A stretch of DNA of 16,843 nt from Sulfurospirillum sp. (lineage in GTDB: Bacteria; Campylobacterota; Campylobacteria; Campylobacterales; QNZT01). Positions within the stretch are counted from its first letter, which is position 1, and every line of letters starts with the position of its first letter. Position numbers and translations under genes: made by a program. The notes under the pieces are model-generated. The model was not told where the DNA came from. It did not search any database and saw nothing but the letters and a program-made list of their open reading frames with translations. Below are positions 6,804 to 14,766 of this stretch, piece after piece. Where the stretch lies: NCBI GenBank assembly GCA_003978405.1, contig QNZU01000100.1, positions 1 through 16,843 on the forward strand, written 5' to 3'.

Positions 6804-7663
6804 TGAGTTATTTATTAGCACAAATTTTAGTATGTCTATTAATCGCAGGTTTAATCGGTGCAGTTATAGGATGGTTGCTTAGAGGTGGATGTTCAAGAAA
6901 GTTAAGAGATTGTGAGGAGGAGTGGAAATTAAAACTAGGTTCCATTGAGAATGATTACAACTCAAGACTACAAAATCAATCTTTTTACAATGGTGATAGT
7001 GCTCAAGATATAAATGTAGAAGGTGATGTAACTGAACAAGCTAGACTAAAAGGTTATGACAAAGGTGATAACACTACAACTCCACTTATGAGTGTAGGAG
7101 GAGGGCTAGAAAATGAAACAGACTTTGATGGAAACTCAAGTTACAGAGACATAGAAGCGACAAAAACAGATATCGAAGAAACAAAAAAAGGTAGAATTTT
7201 AAACCAAGAAAAACTTTCACTTTATAAGAAACATGGTATTGATATTCACACAGATGATCATCTAGAAGATGACTATGATATACAAACGATAGAAGGAATA
7301 GGACCAAAATATGCTTCGATATTTAATGCTTTGGGTATCTATACTACAAGTGATTTGGTTCATAGATTAAAAGGTAAGGAAGATGATATACAAAAATTTG
7401 CAAAAGAGCTTAGAGTTCAACCTGATGCGATAGAATCATGGATTAGTATGGCAGAGTTAATAGCACTTCCTGGAGTTAATGCACAACATGCCGAACTTCT
7501 TCAAGTTGTAGGTATATCTTCTATCTCTGACCTTGCTGATGCAAACCCAGATAGACTGCATAACGAGATGAGATCATTTAATGAGAAATCACCTATTACA
7601 CCAAATCACCCATCAAGCAAATGGGTTCAAATATGGACAAAAATTTCCAAAGCTTTGAGCTAA
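6803..7663 (+). CDS. Membrane-anchored helix-hairpin-helix protein, DUF4332-like
   Basis: A 286-aa protein with one N-terminal transmembrane helix (about residues 4-27, AQILVCLLIAGLIGAVIGWL) followed by basic RGGCSRK, which by the positive-inside rule puts the remainder in the cytoplasm. A long acidic, probably flexible region (about 45-155) follows. The C-terminal part holds tandem helix-hairpin-helix motifs: IEGIGPKYASIFNALGI at 163-179 and IALPGVNAQHAELLQVVGI from about 220. The first fits the hhGhGxK-type loop used for sequence-independent DNA-backbone contact; DUF4332 proteins share this layout. GGAG about 6 bases before the ATG lies inside the preceding gene's end. Overlap with the OmpA-like gene suggests a joint envelope role. 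DNA binding is inference; such motifs can also mediate protein contacts. Confidence 0.8.
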   Translation: MSYLLAQILVCLLIAGLIGAVIGWLLRGGCSRKLRDCEEEWKLKLGSIENDYNSRLQNQSFYNGDSAQDINVEGDVTEQARLKGYDKGDNTTTPLMSVGGGLENETDFDGNSSYRDIEATKTDIEETKKGRILNQEKLSLYKKHGIDIHTDDHLEDDYDIQTIEGIGPKYASIFNALGIYTTSDLVHRLKGKEDDIQKFAKELRVQPDAIESWISMAELIALPGVNAQHAELLQVVGISSISDLADANPDRLHNEMRSFNEKSPITPNHPSSKWVQIWTKISKALS

Positions 7664-7665
7664 AT

Positions 7666-7695
7666 CTTTTTGCACTAACTCTTTAGTGCAAAAAG
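7666..7695. terminator. Bidirectional intrinsic terminator between convergent genes
   Basis: Perfect 13-bp arms CTTTTTGCACTAA (7666-7678) and TTAGTGCAAAAAG (7683-7695) are separated by a 4-base loop. The terminal A:T runs give a U-tract in either direction. It begins two bases after the DUF4332-like stop, and its right arm contains the purH stop codon and last codons. Confidence 0.85.
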
Positions 7696-9215
7696 TGCCT
7701 TACCTCACTAAAATATAGACTCATACCATGCTCATTTGCAGCCTCTATCACTTCATCATCTCTAATACTGCCACCTGGTTCTATTACAGCACTTACTCCC
7801 GCTTTTGCAGCCGCATCAATGCTGTCACGAAATGGGAAAAAAGCTTCACTCGCCAATGCACTTCCACTTACATCAAGTCCACTCTCATTGGCTTTTTGCA
7901 GGGCACATTTGGCGGCATCAACTCTACTTGTCATTCCCATACCAATAGCCACCATCGCTCCATCTTTTACATATACAACACAGTTTGACTTTGTGAGTGA
8001 CGCAATTTTGTATGCAATCTCAAGATCTTTGAACTCTTTTAATGAAGCCTCTTTTTTGCTAACACATTTTGCATTCTTGACTTCATCGTCCTGAACCATG
8101 TCACTATTTTGATAGACAAATCCTCCATCAATATGTTTAAAATCGTATCTATCGTTACTTAGAGTCAAATAGTCACTATCTTGTGTAAAAATTTTGATTC
8201 TCTTTTTGTTTTCAAACACTTTTAAAGCATCCTCATCAACTGAAGCGGCAATAATCACTTCGGTAAAAATTTCATTGATCTTCTCTGCCAATCTTTTATC
8301 CAACCTTCCGTTGATTGCAACAACTCCACCAAATGCAGAGATCGGATCACATTTTAGTGCCTCTACATAGCTATCATAAAGGCTCTCTTTGATTGCAAAA
8401 CCGCATGGATTGGCATGTTTAATGATAGCTACTGCTTTATCGTTTCCAAATGAAGCCGCTATTTTAATAGCACCGTTGATATCGGTCATATTATTAAAAC
8501 TGGCTTCACCTTTTAGGGCCTTAAAGTGCTTTGTAAAAAAATCTTCAAATTGATACAAAGCTCCATTTTGATGAGGATTCTCTCCATATCTTGTATCAAA
8601 GACTTTCTCTCCTACAATAAACTGCTTATTGCCAAAACCGCCATTAAACCTTTGGTTCATATAGTTTGCTATCATAGCATCATATGAAGCGGTATGCTCG
8701 TAAGCTTTTATCATCAAACTTCTTCTAAATTCTATATCTATTTTTCCCTCATCTAATCTGGATAAAACCTCTTCATAATCATCAGTGCTAGTTACTATCA
8801 AGACATCTTGAAAATTTTTCGCACTGCTTCGAACCATTGCAGGTCCACCAATATCAATATTTTCAATAATCTCTTCAAAGTCATCTGTTTTTTCAATAGT
8901 CTCTTTAAACGGATACAAATTAACACAAACTAGATCAATACCCTCAATGCCATGCTCTTTTGCCATCTTGGTATGAGAGTCTAGATCTCTTCTGTATAAA
9001 ATTGCACCGTGAATTAGGGGGTTTAGTGTCTTTACTCTTCCATCAAACATCTCAGGAAAATTTGTAACTTCACTGATTTCAACTGCATCAATTTTGTTTT
9101 CTTTTAGTAATTTATAAGTACCACCCGTTGAGATGATCTCAAAACCAAGCTTTTGCAAACCCTTTGCAAACTCAACCACTCCACTCTTATCGCTCACACT
9201 GATTAATGCTCTCAC
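7683..9215 (-). CDS. purH: Bifunctional AICAR formyltransferase / IMP cyclohydrolase PurH
   Basis: Catalyses the last two steps of purine synthesis: formylation of AICAR with 10-formyl-tetrahydrofolate, then ring closure to IMP. Residues 1 to about 125 are the cyclohydrolase (MGS-like) domain with ISVSDKSG, STGGTYKLL and FDGRVKTLNPLIHGAIL. The rest is the transformylase domain; the catalytic pair Lys266-His267 lies in IKHANPCGFA and matches the known position in this family, and the C-terminal SEAFFPFRDSID is typical. The 510-aa length is slightly short of the E. coli protein but complete. The start is GTG (9213-9215), preceded by AAAGGG; a TATAAT at 9245-9240 is its likely -10. It lies 38 bases downstream of fluC and ends inside a shared terminator hairpin. 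There are no other purine genes beside it. Confidence 0.97.
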   Translation of the reverse strand: MRALISVSDKSGVVEFAKGLQKLGFEIISTGGTYKLLKENKIDAVEISEVTNFPEMFDGRVKTLNPLIHGAILYRRDLDSHTKMAKEHGIEGIDLVCVNLYPFKETIEKTDDFEEIIENIDIGGPAMVRSSAKNFQDVLIVTSTDDYEEVLSRLDEGKIDIEFRRSLMIKAYEHTASYDAMIANYMNQRFNGGFGNKQFIVGEKVFDTRYGENPHQNGALYQFEDFFTKHFKALKGEASFNNMTDINGAIKIAASFGNDKAVAIIKHANPCGFAIKESLYDSYVEALKCDPISAFGGVVAINGRLDKRLAEKINEIFTEVIIAASVDEDALKVFENKKRIKIFTQDSDYLTLSNDRYDFKHIDGGFVYQNSDMVQDDEVKNAKCVSKKEASLKEFKDLEIAYKIASLTKSNCVVYVKDGAMVAIGMGMTSRVDAAKCALQKANESGLDVSGSALASEAFFPFRDSIDAAAKAGVSAVIEPGGSIRDDEVIEAANEHGMSLYFSEVRHFLH

Positions 9216-9239
9216 AAATACCCTTTAAAATTTTGCGCC

Positions 9240-9245
9240 ATTATA
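9240..9245 (-). promoter_or_regulatory. -10 box of the purH promoter
   Basis: TATAAT on the minus strand, directly preceded by a run of seven T and a G, lies about 25 bases before the purH GTG, between the fluC stop and purH. No consensus -35 is present; T-rich upstream sequence replaces it in many Campylobacterota promoters. This suggests purH is not only read from fluC. Confidence 0.6.
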
Positions 9246-9253
9246 CAAAAAAA

Positions 9254-9628
9254 TTACATAAAAAGCTTTTTATAAAGAGCTATTGCACTCATAGTGGCAA
9301 GAAGAGAAAGAGTTAAATTTAAAAATATACTTGAAAGTGCTTTTATATACATTCCCTCATCAATAAGCATAATGCTCTCAAAACTGAAAGTGGAAAAAGT
9401 TGTCAAAGCCCCTAAAAAACCTGTTATTATCATCAATTTAAATTCTGGCGATGAGTGCGATTGAAAATAAAAAGCCAAAAAGCCTATCAAAAAGGATCCT
9501 ATGATATTTACTCCAAGAGTTCCTACCGGAAAATGTGAGCTTAGATTTGTTTGCAAAAATGAACTCACAAGATATCTACAAATTGCTCCAAAAAATCCCC
9601 CTACTCCCACAAATAACAGCAATTTCAC
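9254..9628 (-). CDS. fluC: Fluoride ion channel FluC (CrcB)
   Basis: Small inner-membrane channel exporting fluoride as an antiparallel dimer. Four hydrophobic helices are seen, with the family motifs GGFFGAICRYL, VGTLGVNIIGSFLIGF (the conserved GxxxxN) and TGFLGALTTFSTFSFE (the phenylalanine-box and sodium-site region TTFSTFSFE). An ATG at 9659-9661 would add 11 residues, but I prefer GTG 9626-9628: it has GGAG 6 bases ahead, gives the usual start MKLLLFVGVGG (124 aa), and an extended -10 on this strand (9652-9660) would place transcription start downstream of that ATG. No fluoride riboswitch is recognisable in the short upstream gap. Followed by purH on the same strand. Confidence 0.93.
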   Translation of the reverse strand: MKLLLFVGVGGFFGAICRYLVSSFLQTNLSSHFPVGTLGVNIIGSFLIGFLAFYFQSHSSPEFKLMIITGFLGALTTFSTFSFESIMLIDEGMYIKALSSIFLNLTLSLLATMSAIALYKKLFM

Positions 9629-9651
9629 TACCTGCTCCAATACTTTTTGTG

Positions 9652-9660
9652 AGTATAACA
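9652..9660 (-). promoter_or_regulatory. Extended -10 of the fluC promoter
   Basis: Minus strand TGT-TATACT (9660-9652) fits an extended -10. Transcription would start near 9645, leaving about 17 bases before the GTG start at 9628. It lies some 20 bases from the tamA -10 on the other strand, so the two divergent promoters overlap. Confidence 0.5.
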
Positions 9661-9678
9661 TATTTAAATTTTATTTGT

Positions 9679-9684
9679 TATAAT
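9679..9684 (+). promoter_or_regulatory. -10 box of the tamA operon promoter
   Basis: TATAAT after a T/A-rich stretch, 19 bases before the tamA GTG; the ribosome site AAGGGA follows. No consensus -35 is seen. It would start the tamA-tamB-lipoprotein-cmoB transcript. Confidence 0.6.
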
Positions 9685-9703
9685 CAACTAAAAAAGGGAT
9701 TTT

Positions 9704-11425
9704 GTGATAAAAAAAGTAGCTATACTTATCTGTTTGTCTCCTTTTTTTATCTATGCAGCTAGTTTAAAATATCTTCAATTTAGTGGAAATAAATATTTTG
9801 AAGAAGATCAGATTCTTGAAGCTTTAGGTTTGGAGACTCCAAGTTGGTACCAATTTTTTAAAGACAAAAGAGTAAAAATTGATCCAAAATACTCAAATGC
9901 TCTACTGCAAACTCTAAAAAATTTCTATAAATCTGAAGGCTTTTATGAAGCCAATATTCAAAAAGATGAAGACAACCAAACAATTACTTTCATCATAGAT
10001 GCAAAAAAACCTGTCAAAGTTCACTCTATTGAGGCAAATCTATCCTCTGAATATAAAAGATTTATCAATTTTAAAAAAGGTGAGAGATTTAAGGCTACAA
10101 AATTTATCAAAATAAAACAAAATATCAAAAAACAGCTCTTAATTGATGGCTACTGTAATGCTCTTTTAGATACCAAAGCATATATCGATCTAGATAAAAA
10201 AACTTCAGATTTAAAATATCATTTACAAAAAAACGGTCTATGCAAATTTGGTAAAATAGATCTATTTATTCCTAAAAATATCGACAAAAAGGTCATTTTA
10301 TCAAGATTAAATTTTCGCTCAGGCTCAACATACAGTAGTAAAAAGATAAAAGATGCTTACAGCTCTATATCAGGACTTGAAGCCTTTAACTCCATACATA
10401 TCAAACAAAACCAAAACACAAATACCATCAATCTTACTATAAAACTCTCTCCAAAAAGCAAAAGAATTACTGAGGAGATCGGTGTTGGTTATGAAACAGA
10501 CCTAGGGCCCAAAGCGATTTTTAACTGGAGTCAAAGAAATTTTCAAGGAGATGCCAGAAAAATTTCATTTAATCTAAAATACTCCAAAAAAGAGAAATAT
10601 ATCTCAAACACACTATTTTGGCCGGCATTTACCACTTTGCCTTTTACAAAAGATTACTACCTTGATCTAAAAAATGAGTTTAGTTTCTCAAAATACAATT
10701 ATGAAAAATTTGATGAAAAAAAGATATCAAATATTTTACACCTGCAAAAAGATTACTACCTTTTTAGTATCGATTCTGGTATTGGATTTGAGAAAATTTA
10801 TATCAATAAAAAAGGAGAGATATGTAACATATCTGATGGACACTTCTTTTTGCTATATCCATTTATAAATTTTATTCTTGATACCAGAGACTCCAAAATC
10901 AATCCAAAAAACGGTATATATATCAGTTCTTACCTAGAGAGTGGTATAAAATATCTTCGATCAGATACAACTTACATGAAATTTCTAAGTGAAGCAAGAG
11001 CTATTAGAAGTTGGGATAAACTTACAGTTGCTATAAAAGGAAAACTTGGATTGATAAATGAGTTTCAAAAATCTCTTCCTGAATCTAAGCTTTTCTTCGC
11101 CGGAGGAGCATTTTCAAACAGAGCCTATGGATACAACCGTTTGGGAGCTACAGACTCTAAATGTAAAGATATGGGTGGAAAAACTATGCTTGACACCTCT
11201 GTAGAGGCTGATTACTGGGTATGGGATAAGTTTGGCTTTGCTCTCTTTTATGATGCTACAATGCTAAATCTACAAACATCCAAATTTGACACAGATTTTA
11301 AAAGCTCGATAGGCACAGGTATTAGATACCTATCTGTAATAGGTCCAATAAAGATTGATATCGGTTACGATATCAAAGATAGCTCCCAATATGCAATTCA
11401 CTTTCAAGTAGGTCAATCATTTTGA
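9704..11425 (+). CDS. tamA: TamA-like outer-membrane protein of the Omp85 family
   Basis: Outer-membrane half of the translocation and assembly module. A signal peptide (residues 1-18, ending near IYA-AS) is followed by about three POTRA-like repeats (about 20-255; e.g. LKYLQFSGNKYFEEDQILEALG) and a C-terminal barrel (about 260-573). At 573 aa it is close to E. coli TamA (577). The barrel shows the Omp85 late motif FFAGGAFSNRAYGYNRLG, where NRAYGY takes the place of the usual RGF/RGY of loop 6, and ends VGQSF with the terminal Phe of outer-membrane proteins. Cys151 and Cys180 in the POTRA region, and another cysteine pair in barrel loops, could form disulfides. The start is GTG 9704 with AAGGGA ahead. 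Direct overlap with tamB makes TamA, rather than BamA, the better call. Confidence 0.87.
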   Translation: MIKKVAILICLSPFFIYAASLKYLQFSGNKYFEEDQILEALGLETPSWYQFFKDKRVKIDPKYSNALLQTLKNFYKSEGFYEANIQKDEDNQTITFIIDAKKPVKVHSIEANLSSEYKRFINFKKGERFKATKFIKIKQNIKKQLLIDGYCNALLDTKAYIDLDKKTSDLKYHLQKNGLCKFGKIDLFIPKNIDKKVILSRLNFRSGSTYSSKKIKDAYSSISGLEAFNSIHIKQNQNTNTINLTIKLSPKSKRITEEIGVGYETDLGPKAIFNWSQRNFQGDARKISFNLKYSKKEKYISNTLFWPAFTTLPFTKDYYLDLKNEFSFSKYNYEKFDEKKISNILHLQKDYYLFSIDSGIGFEKIYINKKGEICNISDGHFFLLYPFINFILDTRDSKINPKNGIYISSYLESGIKYLRSDTTYMKFLSEARAIRSWDKLTVAIKGKLGLINEFQKSLPESKLFFAGGAFSNRAYGYNRLGATDSKCKDMGGKTMLDTSVEADYWVWDKFGFALFYDATMLNLQTSKFDTDFKSSIGTGIRYLSVIGPIKIDIGYDIKDSSQYAIHFQVGQSF

Positions 11426-14400
11426 AAAGAGTTCTCTCAAAAAGCTTTGTTTGGAGTATAATACTACTTGAAATCGCACTAGTGATTGGTGCATTTATTA
11501 TCTATTTTGCATCAAGTCAAAAGAGTCTTGATTATCTAGCCACTACACTCCTAAAAGATAAAAATATCACATACTCTTCAATCTCAGGCTCAATCTTAGA
11601 ATCAATTAAAATAGAAAAACCAAGATATAAAAACTATCTTATCGCAGATTCTGCAGATATCTCATGGAATTTCAAATCTCTTTTGAAAAAAAGAGTATCA
11701 ATTAGCTCTATCAATATAGATAATCTAAATCTTATGAGCATTGAAAAGCTTCTTGAAAATTCCAAAACAAAAAAGCATTCCAAAAAAAGCAGTCTTAGCT
11801 TAGATATTGATATCGACAAAATAAAGGTCTCCACACTTCCTTATATCAATAGATACATAAATTTAAAAGCTCTAACTCTAAAAGCTAAAAAGATACATTT
11901 TAAAGATCAAAATCTCTCAATCAAGCAATTTAATGTAGATGCACTATCAAACCTCGCAAAACTTCAAATTTACGGCTCACTCGATAGTGATACTCTAAAG
12001 ATTGATAATTTAAATCTACAAGATATCGATATAAAAACAATTAGTGAGCTTATATCATCTATAAAAGCCACAAAGTCAAAGAAAAAAAGCGATATTCCTA
12101 TAAAAAGAGTTCTTATCACAAAAGCAAACCTTTCAATCTTACCTCTTAAAATAGGCAAAGAGAGAATTGACAAAGCTGTTTTAACCATCTCAAACCTTGA
12201 TAGCAATATTGATTCAAATATCTCAAAGGTTGTTTTAAATGCCAAAACAATCTCACTCATTGGTACCACTACTCTTGCCAAACTAAAATTAGATGCAAAT
12301 ATCAAGAAAAATCATCTATTTGGCAAAAGCACTCTAAATCTAAACCACAAAAGATTAAACGCAGATATAAAGATTATCAATTTTAAAAATTTAAACCCGA
12401 TAAATTTAACGATTTTTGCCAATTTAAAAGGTATAGATTCAAATATCTCACTTAAAACCCCCTCACTTTTTGCCTCTAAATTCAAAAACTACAAAGTCAA
12501 AATCAATCATCTTCTTAGCAGAGTCCACTACAAATTCTCTACCAATATTCTAAAAGCTCACACAGATGCAAATCTTACAACTCCCTATGCAAAAGAGTTG
12601 ATAGCAGATAACTACCTGATTTTAGAACAAAACAGAACACTCTCATACAAGGGTAAACTCTACTCTAAACATTTTAGAAAGCTCCCAAAAAAGTTTTTAC
12701 CTCTTCTAGAAGATGCAAAAGCTGTATATTTTGGAGATAAAGACAGATTGATAGCTGATTTGAATACCTCTACTTTTAACCTAAAATATCATATGCAAAA
12801 TTTTAAAAGTGCAAAATTTCTACTTCACTCAAAAGAGTTAAATGTCTCATCTATATTTGATTTGCCAAAGGAGTTAAAGGAGCTAAAGGCTACAGTTGAT
12901 GGTAAAATGGATCTTGATTTTAAATCTCCAAAACTCATAATTGGTACCAATATAAAATCAAATGCACTCAATGCAAAGGGTGTTATAGATTTTAAAGATG
13001 GTTTTAGACTAAAAGCAAAAACCAAACTCGTAAAAAACTCTATACTTTCTAATATCGATAAAAATTTAAAGCTAGATTCTATATTTCCAAGTGATCTTAA
13101 TTTGAGTATTAAAAAGAAAAAACTCTTTTTGTCAAATATTGGTACCAATCTCAAAATCCATCTACTCTACGATTTAAACAGCTCTTTTTTAGATATGAAA
13201 ACCAGTATAAAAGATGAAGCATTTATTCTCAAAGGAGATAAAAATAGACTTATCTTTCACACAAAAATCATTTCACTAAAAGAGGCTCAAAAAAAACTTG
13301 AATCTGTTTATAACTTCAAAGCAGTACCAATCGATGGAGAGATCGATCTAAACTGCACTATCAGTGACTACTCTAAAATTGACGGCAATTTAAAAAGTAG
13401 ATGGTTTGTATATGAATATGAAAAAAACAAATTTGCATTTGCTGAAAAAATCGATATCAATTTTCATAAAATTGCAAATGATTTGACAATAGAGAGTTAT
13501 AAACTATCTCCATTTATAGCAAATGACAACAGATACTTTTTTTCAAACAAACCATCACTGATAAATATTGATAAAGAAAAAATAAATATAAAATCTTTTT
13601 GGATCAATGACACTCTAAAAAACAGCGGATTCTATAATATCTCACAAAAAAAAGGAGAGATTAAAAGCTACTCTGATGGTTTTAATTATAAAGGCAAAGA
13701 AGGGGATTTTCTTTTAAAGATAGATCTATTAACCCGTATTGATCCAAATCAGACATCCATAAAGGGTAAAATTACAGTATTAAAAGCACTGATTACTTAT
13801 AAATACAAAAAAAATTATGAGATTGATGATCCTGATATCATTATCATTCAAGATAGAAAGAAAAAAGAATCATCAAAAAAGAGTAAGAGCAACCTTATTA
13901 TCGATATTGCAATCAATTCTTTAAAGCCTCTTAAATATAAAACTGACAATATCGATATAGAGTTTTTACCAGAAGGAAAACTCTGGAAAGAGAGACAAAA
14001 AAGTTTAGAACTTTTAGGAAGAGTTGCCTTGTTAAGAGGAAAGTATATAGAGCATGATAAAGAGTTTAAAATTCTTCCTTCAGAACTTCTCTTTGGTGGA
14101 GATATTAGGAACCCTTATCTTTCAATCAAAGCAAAATACTATGCCAACCCTTATGAGATCACCATAGATATCACAGGAAGATTGGATTCACCTATCATAA
14201 ACTTTAGTTCAAATCCATTTCTTAGTCAAAGTGATATTCTCTCTCTCTTGCTCTTTGACTCAACTTCTGATTCTCTTCTCTCAAGCAAAGGGAACAGTTC
14301 AAATATGGCAATAAGTTTTTTTGGGAGCACTTTTGCAAAAGAGATAGTAAAAAATTTCGGTATCAAACTTGATAAACTGATCGTTACCACAAATGAAGAG

Positions 14401-14577
14401 GGAAACTTGGGTTTTGAGATAGGTAAAAAGATATCAAAGAAAGTTACAATTATATATATTAATGATATTGTTCAAACAATAAAAATAAAGTATCAACACT
14501 CTGATCACTTTGAGACAGACTTGACTCTTTCACCACAGTCAAGCGGTATTGATTTTATTTTTAAAAAAGAGCATTAA
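11422..14577 (+). CDS. tamB: TamB-like inner-membrane-anchored translocation/assembly protein (DUF490)
   Basis: Periplasm-spanning partner of TamA, of the AsmA-like bridge family implicated in outer-membrane biogenesis and phospholipid transport. One N-terminal anchor (about residues 10-30) is followed by a long repetitive beta-rich region, probably a groove-shaped rod, and the conserved C-terminal domain at about 860-960: LLGRVALLRGKYIEHDKEF, then LPSELLFGGDIRNPYLSIKA, then FSSNPFLSQSDILSLLLF. Length 1051 aa is somewhat shorter than E. coli TamB (1259). The start is TTG 11422, overlapping the tamA stop by 4 bases (TTGA); no ATG is near, so translational coupling is likely. The body is rich in Lys, Ser, Asn and Ile, as is usual in this AT-rich group. 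Followed 12 bases later by a small lipoprotein gene. Confidence 0.93.
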   Translation: MKRVLSKSFVWSIILLEIALVIGAFIIYFASSQKSLDYLATTLLKDKNITYSSISGSILESIKIEKPRYKNYLIADSADISWNFKSLLKKRVSISSINIDNLNLMSIEKLLENSKTKKHSKKSSLSLDIDIDKIKVSTLPYINRYINLKALTLKAKKIHFKDQNLSIKQFNVDALSNLAKLQIYGSLDSDTLKIDNLNLQDIDIKTISELISSIKATKSKKKSDIPIKRVLITKANLSILPLKIGKERIDKAVLTISNLDSNIDSNISKVVLNAKTISLIGTTTLAKLKLDANIKKNHLFGKSTLNLNHKRLNADIKIINFKNLNPINLTIFANLKGIDSNISLKTPSLFASKFKNYKVKINHLLSRVHYKFSTNILKAHTDANLTTPYAKELIADNYLILEQNRTLSYKGKLYSKHFRKLPKKFLPLLEDAKAVYFGDKDRLIADLNTSTFNLKYHMQNFKSAKFLLHSKELNVSSIFDLPKELKELKATVDGKMDLDFKSPKLIIGTNIKSNALNAKGVIDFKDGFRLKAKTKLVKNSILSNIDKNLKLDSIFPSDLNLSIKKKKLFLSNIGTNLKIHLLYDLNSSFLDMKTSIKDEAFILKGDKNRLIFHTKIISLKEAQKKLESVYNFKAVPIDGEIDLNCTISDYSKIDGNLKSRWFVYEYEKNKFAFAEKIDINFHKIANDLTIESYKLSPFIANDNRYFFSNKPSLINIDKEKINIKSFWINDTLKNSGFYNISQKKGEIKSYSDGFNYKGKEGDFLLKIDLLTRIDPNQTSIKGKITVLKALITYKYKKNYEIDDPDIIIIQDRKKKESSKKSKSNLIIDIAINSLKPLKYKTDNIDIEFLPEGKLWKERQKSLELLGRVALLRGKYIEHDKEFKILPSELLFGGDIRNPYLSIKAKYYANPYEITIDITGRLDSPIINFSSNPFLSQSDILSLLLFDSTSDSLLSSKGNSSNMAISFFGSTFAKEIVKNFGIKLDKLIVTTNEEGNLGFEIGKKISKKVTIIYINDIVQTIKIKYQHSDHFETDLTLSPQSSGIDFIFKKEH

Positions 14578-14589
14578 GAGGAGAAGAAG

Positions 14590-14766
14590 ATGAGATATTT
14601 TGCATTGTCAATCATTCTATTACTATTTAACGGATGTATCTATTTTAATGATACAGGAGTATCTACAAAATATTACAGCAAATGCAAAGAGTATTATGAC
14701 TCAAATGGAGACTATGTAAAAGAGTGTCCTACAAATCTAATCAATTACAGCGATTTTGATAAATGA
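14590..14766 (+). CDS. 58-aa putative lipoprotein between tamB and cmoB
   Basis: A short gene with a strong ribosome site (AGGAG within GAGGAGAAGAAG) 12 bases after the tamB stop. Residues 1-15 form a lipoprotein signal: MRYF, a hydrophobic core ALSIILLLF, then NGC with Cys16 as the lipid acceptor. The mature part is only about 43 residues, rich in Tyr, Asn, Asp and Lys, with Cys32 and Cys46 that could form a disulfide. Its TGA overlaps the cmoB start (ATGA), and codon use resembles that of the neighbours, so I take it as real. No family is recognised. The lack of an Asp after the Cys points to outer-membrane sorting if Lol rules hold. Association with TamAB is suggested by position only. Confidence 0.75.
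   Translation: MRYFALSIILLLFNGCIYFNDTGVSTKYYSKCKEYYDSNGDYVKECPTNLINYSDFDK

Noticed and set aside
7728..8094. Plus-strand ORFs antisense to purH
   Set aside because: purH is certain on the opposite strand; these have no start signals and no family resemblance.
12825..13154. Minus-strand ORF of 109 codons inside tamB, and similar ones at 11970-12305 and 11634-11834
   Set aside because: Antisense shadows in an AT-rich long gene, with Phe/Ser/Leu-rich composition expected from reversed Lys/Asn codons.
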